DNA from: an uncultured bacterium
GTDB lineage: Bacteria; Bdellovibrionota_C; UBA2361; SZUA-149; CALKYB01
Assembly: GCA_938003565.1 (NCBI GenBank)
Contig: CALKYB010000342.1
Coordinates: 1 to 8,244, forward strand
DNA: 8,244 nt
Reading direction: 5' to 3'
Positions 6,360 through 8,244 of this stretch are shown piece after piece. Both the position numbers and the translations under genes were made by a program. Within the stretch, counting starts at the first letter, position 1. Each line of letters begins with the position of its first letter. The notes below the pieces were generated by a model. It was not told where the DNA came from. It saw only the letters and a program-made list of their open reading frames with translations, and ran no database searches.

Positions 6360-6515
6360 ACATCACGATTCTTCAAGTAGTATGAAGTTATGTAGTCTAG
6401 TTTGCCACTCTGGCCTAAGGTTGTTTTGAGAGAAGAGTTTCTTTCTTCTTTCAGTCGGTCTCGGTGAGTAAACGAGTTGAATTTGTAGAAATAGATGTTT
6501 TTGGAGTACCAAATA

Positions 6516-7247
6516 ATGAAATTCGGAAAAGAGGTAATTTCTGGGATTTTTGCAGCAGTTTTGTTTAGCAGTAGTGCACAAGCTGTTCCCGTTTATGATT
6601 TTGAGAATGCAGGGAATTTTCCTCAAGGAAACACAGATGCTGGAGAGCTTTACTATCTTCATAGTCAGTACACTGAAGGTGGAAGTTTTATTTGGGATTT
6701 CACTATTGGTGAAGTTGACGGAGAGCTTTCGGACGCGTTCTACCTAGTAGTAAACGATGGGCCAAATCCTACTGTATCTAACAACGAGTTAGCTATTATT
6801 TATGCAGATGTGAAAACTGGTTCTGTTTCAGTTTACGACTATGACGGAGTTTCATTATACGGAAGCTCTTACTTGAACCCGAATGGTCACATAGCTTCAT
6901 TTGAAAATGCTGTTAGTTATGACGATACTGCAACTACTAGGAGAGTATACTTAAATATCGATACTGCTCCTATCAACAGTTTAGATCGTGGGCCGAGTTG
7001 GGAAGGAATCGCTTTCAACGAGAGTTTAGGTTTCTGGTTTCACCCACTTCTCGATTCTTCAATTTCATATGATGGTAGCGGCAAGTTAACTGATTTTTCT
7101 GGAACTCTTGGTTGGTTTGATTATAACGACCAGCCTACTAGCGTAGTTGGCGGTGAGTTTGAAGGTTCAGAAGTGCCAGAGCCATCAACAGTCGCATTGC
7201 TTCTTCTTGGATTGACAGGATTAGCGATTCGAAAAAAACGTAGCTAA
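6516..7247 (+). CDS. Secreted PEP-CTERM sorting-domain protein
   Basis: A 243-residue exported protein. It has a Sec signal peptide (MKFGKEV, hydrophobic core about 8-18, AQA at 21-23, cleavage expected after A23). At the C-terminus is a full PEP-CTERM signal: VPEPS (220-224), a hydrophobic helix (about 225-237) and a basic RKKR tail (239-242). Such proteins are recognised by an exosortase and exported or anchored at the envelope, often linked to exopolysaccharide or biofilm; the exosortase itself is not in this window. The body (24-219) has no cysteine, is rich in G, S, D, Y and F, looks beta-rich, and matches no domain I recognise. The start at 6516 is preferred over an in-frame ATG at 6495 because GGAG (6503-6506) lies 9 bases upstream and the signal peptide then begins correctly. 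It has its own promoter and terminator, so it is monocistronic. Confidence 0.88.
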   Translation: MKFGKEVISGIFAAVLFSSSAQAVPVYDFENAGNFPQGNTDAGELYYLHSQYTEGGSFIWDFTIGEVDGELSDAFYLVVNDGPNPTVSNNELAIIYADVKTGSVSVYDYDGVSLYGSSYLNPNGHIASFENAVSYDDTATTRRVYLNIDTAPINSLDRGPSWEGIAFNESLGFWFHPLLDSSISYDGSGKLTDFSGTLGWFDYNDQPTSVVGGEFEGSEVPEPSTVALLLLGLTGLAIRKKRS

Positions 7248-7269
7248 TATTTCCATAATGTTAGTTTTG

Positions 7270-7303
7270 AAAGCCGCCATGCAAGTCATAGGCGGCTTTT
7301 TTT
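7270..7303 (+). terminator. Intrinsic terminator of the PEP-CTERM gene
   Basis: AAAGCCGCC (7270-7278) pairs with GGCGGCTTT (7291-7299). ATG/CAT pairing inside the loop extends the stem, and a run of seven T (7297-7303) follows. It lies 22 bases after the stop codon. On the minus strand the tract is poorer (TTTCAAAA), so it may act only weakly on the opposing gene. Confidence 0.9.
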
Positions 7304-7382
7304 ATGTCTGGGAAGTTATGGGGATTTCCTATGCCTCACCTATCTTTAAGAGTTTAAAGAAACCAGCTTAAGAGTTCTAAAG

Positions 7383-7898
7383 CTATAGTAGTCTGGATTT
7401 CGGATTGAAAAGCCCAAGGATGAAAGATAAAAGACCTTTGCCAATGTTTTCTTCTTCGAAATTTCCCTCACTTGAGGATTTTGAGAGAATCCAAGGACCT
7501 TCTTCCTCGCTACATATGAAATCAGCTATAGCTGAGGATTTCTTCTTTTTAAGATTCTCTGGATAGCCTGACTGAATTAGTTTTTCTTCAGCTTCTGGGG
7601 CTTGATGATTTATCAGCCTCCAAAAAGCATAGCGTCCACATGCGGAATCAAATTCACACTTGAGTTTGAATGCTTCAGTATTGCATCCTTCTGAGGGCAT
7701 TACTTTTATATTATAGTCTCTATCATCCTCTAGTAGGAAGTGAGCACTCAGGATTTCTGACCAACCCTTGCGGCCCCGGTATGCGGACATTTCATCTGAG
7801 AATTTTGCTACGATAGAGATTGAATCTGTGTCGTAGGTAATCGATAAACCGTTTGAACCTATTGAGTTCTTCGAGGCGGTATTAATTTCTTGATTCAT
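7383..7898 (-). CDS. Hypothetical protein, N-terminus uncertain
   Basis: I do not recognise this protein. From the ATG at 7898 it has 171 residues: a polar N-terminus, a mixed middle (SITYDTDSISIVAKF 19-33; GRYAFWRLINH 88-98), a KKKK run (117-120), an acidic patch (about 130-150) and a hydrophobic last segment GKGLLSFILGLFNP (153-166) that could be a short membrane-associating helix. Four cysteines (72, 81, 87, 129) do not form a known zinc motif. No signal peptide is seen. The same frame stays open upstream to 8123, with a TTG at 8114 that would give 243 residues. I prefer the shorter form because the 72 extra codons are poor in G-first codons (9 of 72) and low in acidic residues, unlike the rest. 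Neither start has a clear Shine-Dalgarno. It converges with the PEP-CTERM gene; no partner is visible. Confidence 0.55.
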   Translation of the reverse strand: MNQEINTASKNSIGSNGLSITYDTDSISIVAKFSDEMSAYRGRKGWSEILSAHFLLEDDRDYNIKVMPSEGCNTEAFKLKCEFDSACGRYAFWRLINHQAPEAEEKLIQSGYPENLKKKKSSAIADFICSEEEGPWILSKSSSEGNFEEENIGKGLLSFILGLFNPKSRLL

Positions 7899-8244
7899 TC
7901 GGAAACCATGTATTGAAAATTTGTTTCTAATTAAACTCGAAAAACTAAGGCAAAATTGTTCTAGATTGAGAAGTTTCTCCGAGCACAGTTGTCTATCGGC
8001 AGATCTGGTGAATCGCTTTAGAATCGTGCAAGAATTTAGTCGGGCTGGGGCTGGCTCGTTTTTGTTTAGGTAAGTGGTTGTAATTACTGGGAATAATTGG
8101 TGCAAACAACTCAACTTGAAGATTCACTGAGGACTGGTAGCATAGCCCAGCTCGAATGCTATTGGTTTGTATAGAAACCCCGTCAGTCAGATTTTCTGGT
8201 GGTAATTGCTTTTAGCTTTGATTATTCGAGTGGCTAGTTGTCAG
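7899..8244. other. Region without a convincing gene
   Basis: The part up to 8123 is the open upstream extension of the hypothetical minus-strand frame, with a TGA at 8126-8124. I found no convincing promoter for that gene. TAGCAT (8138-8143) and ATGCTA (8156-8161) form a 6-bp inverted repeat that extends to 10 pairs with G-U wobbles (8134-8165). Nothing else is recognised up to the window end. Confidence 0.4.

Larger units (their letters stand above)
6064..6515. other. Divergent intergenic region
   Basis: This 452-base stretch lies between two divergent genes and holds no convincing ORF. It contains the inverted repeat and promoter candidates listed separately. It also has several small stems: GGACT/AGTCC (6194-6209), CTCGA/TCGAG around GATTAATC (6246-6261), AAATTGC/GCAATTT (6274-6297) and CTTCA/TGAAG (6371-6387). 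I looked for FMN riboswitch landmarks upstream of the RibBA-like gene and saw none. Confidence 0.6.

Noticed and set aside
6367..6515. Cyclic-di-GMP riboswitch in the PEP-CTERM leader
   Set aside because: Only scattered resemblance (ATCACG, GGCCTAAGG); the ordered conserved blocks of the aptamer are not present.
6495..6515. Upstream ATG start for the PEP-CTERM protein
   Set aside because: It would add seven residues before the signal peptide and has no ribosome binding site, while the ATG at 6516 has GGAG at good spacing.

Overview
The window comes from a Gram-negative bacterium, probably a proteobacterium or a relative. The evidence is a type II secretion minor pseudopilin (GspK), a PEP-CTERM sorting signal that implies an exosortase and an outer envelope, an RhlE-type DEAD-box helicase and a proteobacterial-type bL28. 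The DNA is moderately AT-rich, Shine-Dalgarno signals are often weak, and TTG starts appear to be used. The genus cannot be named from the sequence.

Left part, plus strand (77-1939): a small unrecognised protein with two CxxCG knuckles (zinc-ribbon-like) precedes a complete rhlE-like helicase with a long basic RGS-rich tail. The helicase converges on rpmB (bL28, minus strand, 1966-2205). rpmB has its own promoter candidate with a GC-rich discriminator and a structured leader.

Centre, minus strand (6063 down to 2466): three genes lie head to tail. The first is a full-length RibBA-like protein in which the recognisable catalytic and metal residues of both the DHBP synthase half and the GTP cyclohydrolase II half are replaced. 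Four bases later comes an HD phosphohydrolase of the SAMHD1/YwfO type that keeps its metal ligands but has an altered substrate strip. Thirty bases after that comes gspK, without any other gsp gene in view. The tight spacing suggests one transcript. The double pseudo-RibBA coupled to a nucleotide-type HD hydrolase is the most unusual item in the window.

Right part: a 452-base divergent intergenic region (6064-6515) carries three copies of AACGAGTT/AACTCGTT and a strong plus-strand promoter whose -35 box overlaps a palindrome. That promoter serves a secreted PEP-CTERM protein (6516-7247), which ends at a clear intrinsic terminator. On the opposite strand is an unrecognised protein of about 171 residues (7383-7898) whose reading frame stays open further upstream. 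I see no gene in 7899-8244.

No tRNA, rRNA, CRISPR array, insertion sequence or known riboswitch was recognised.
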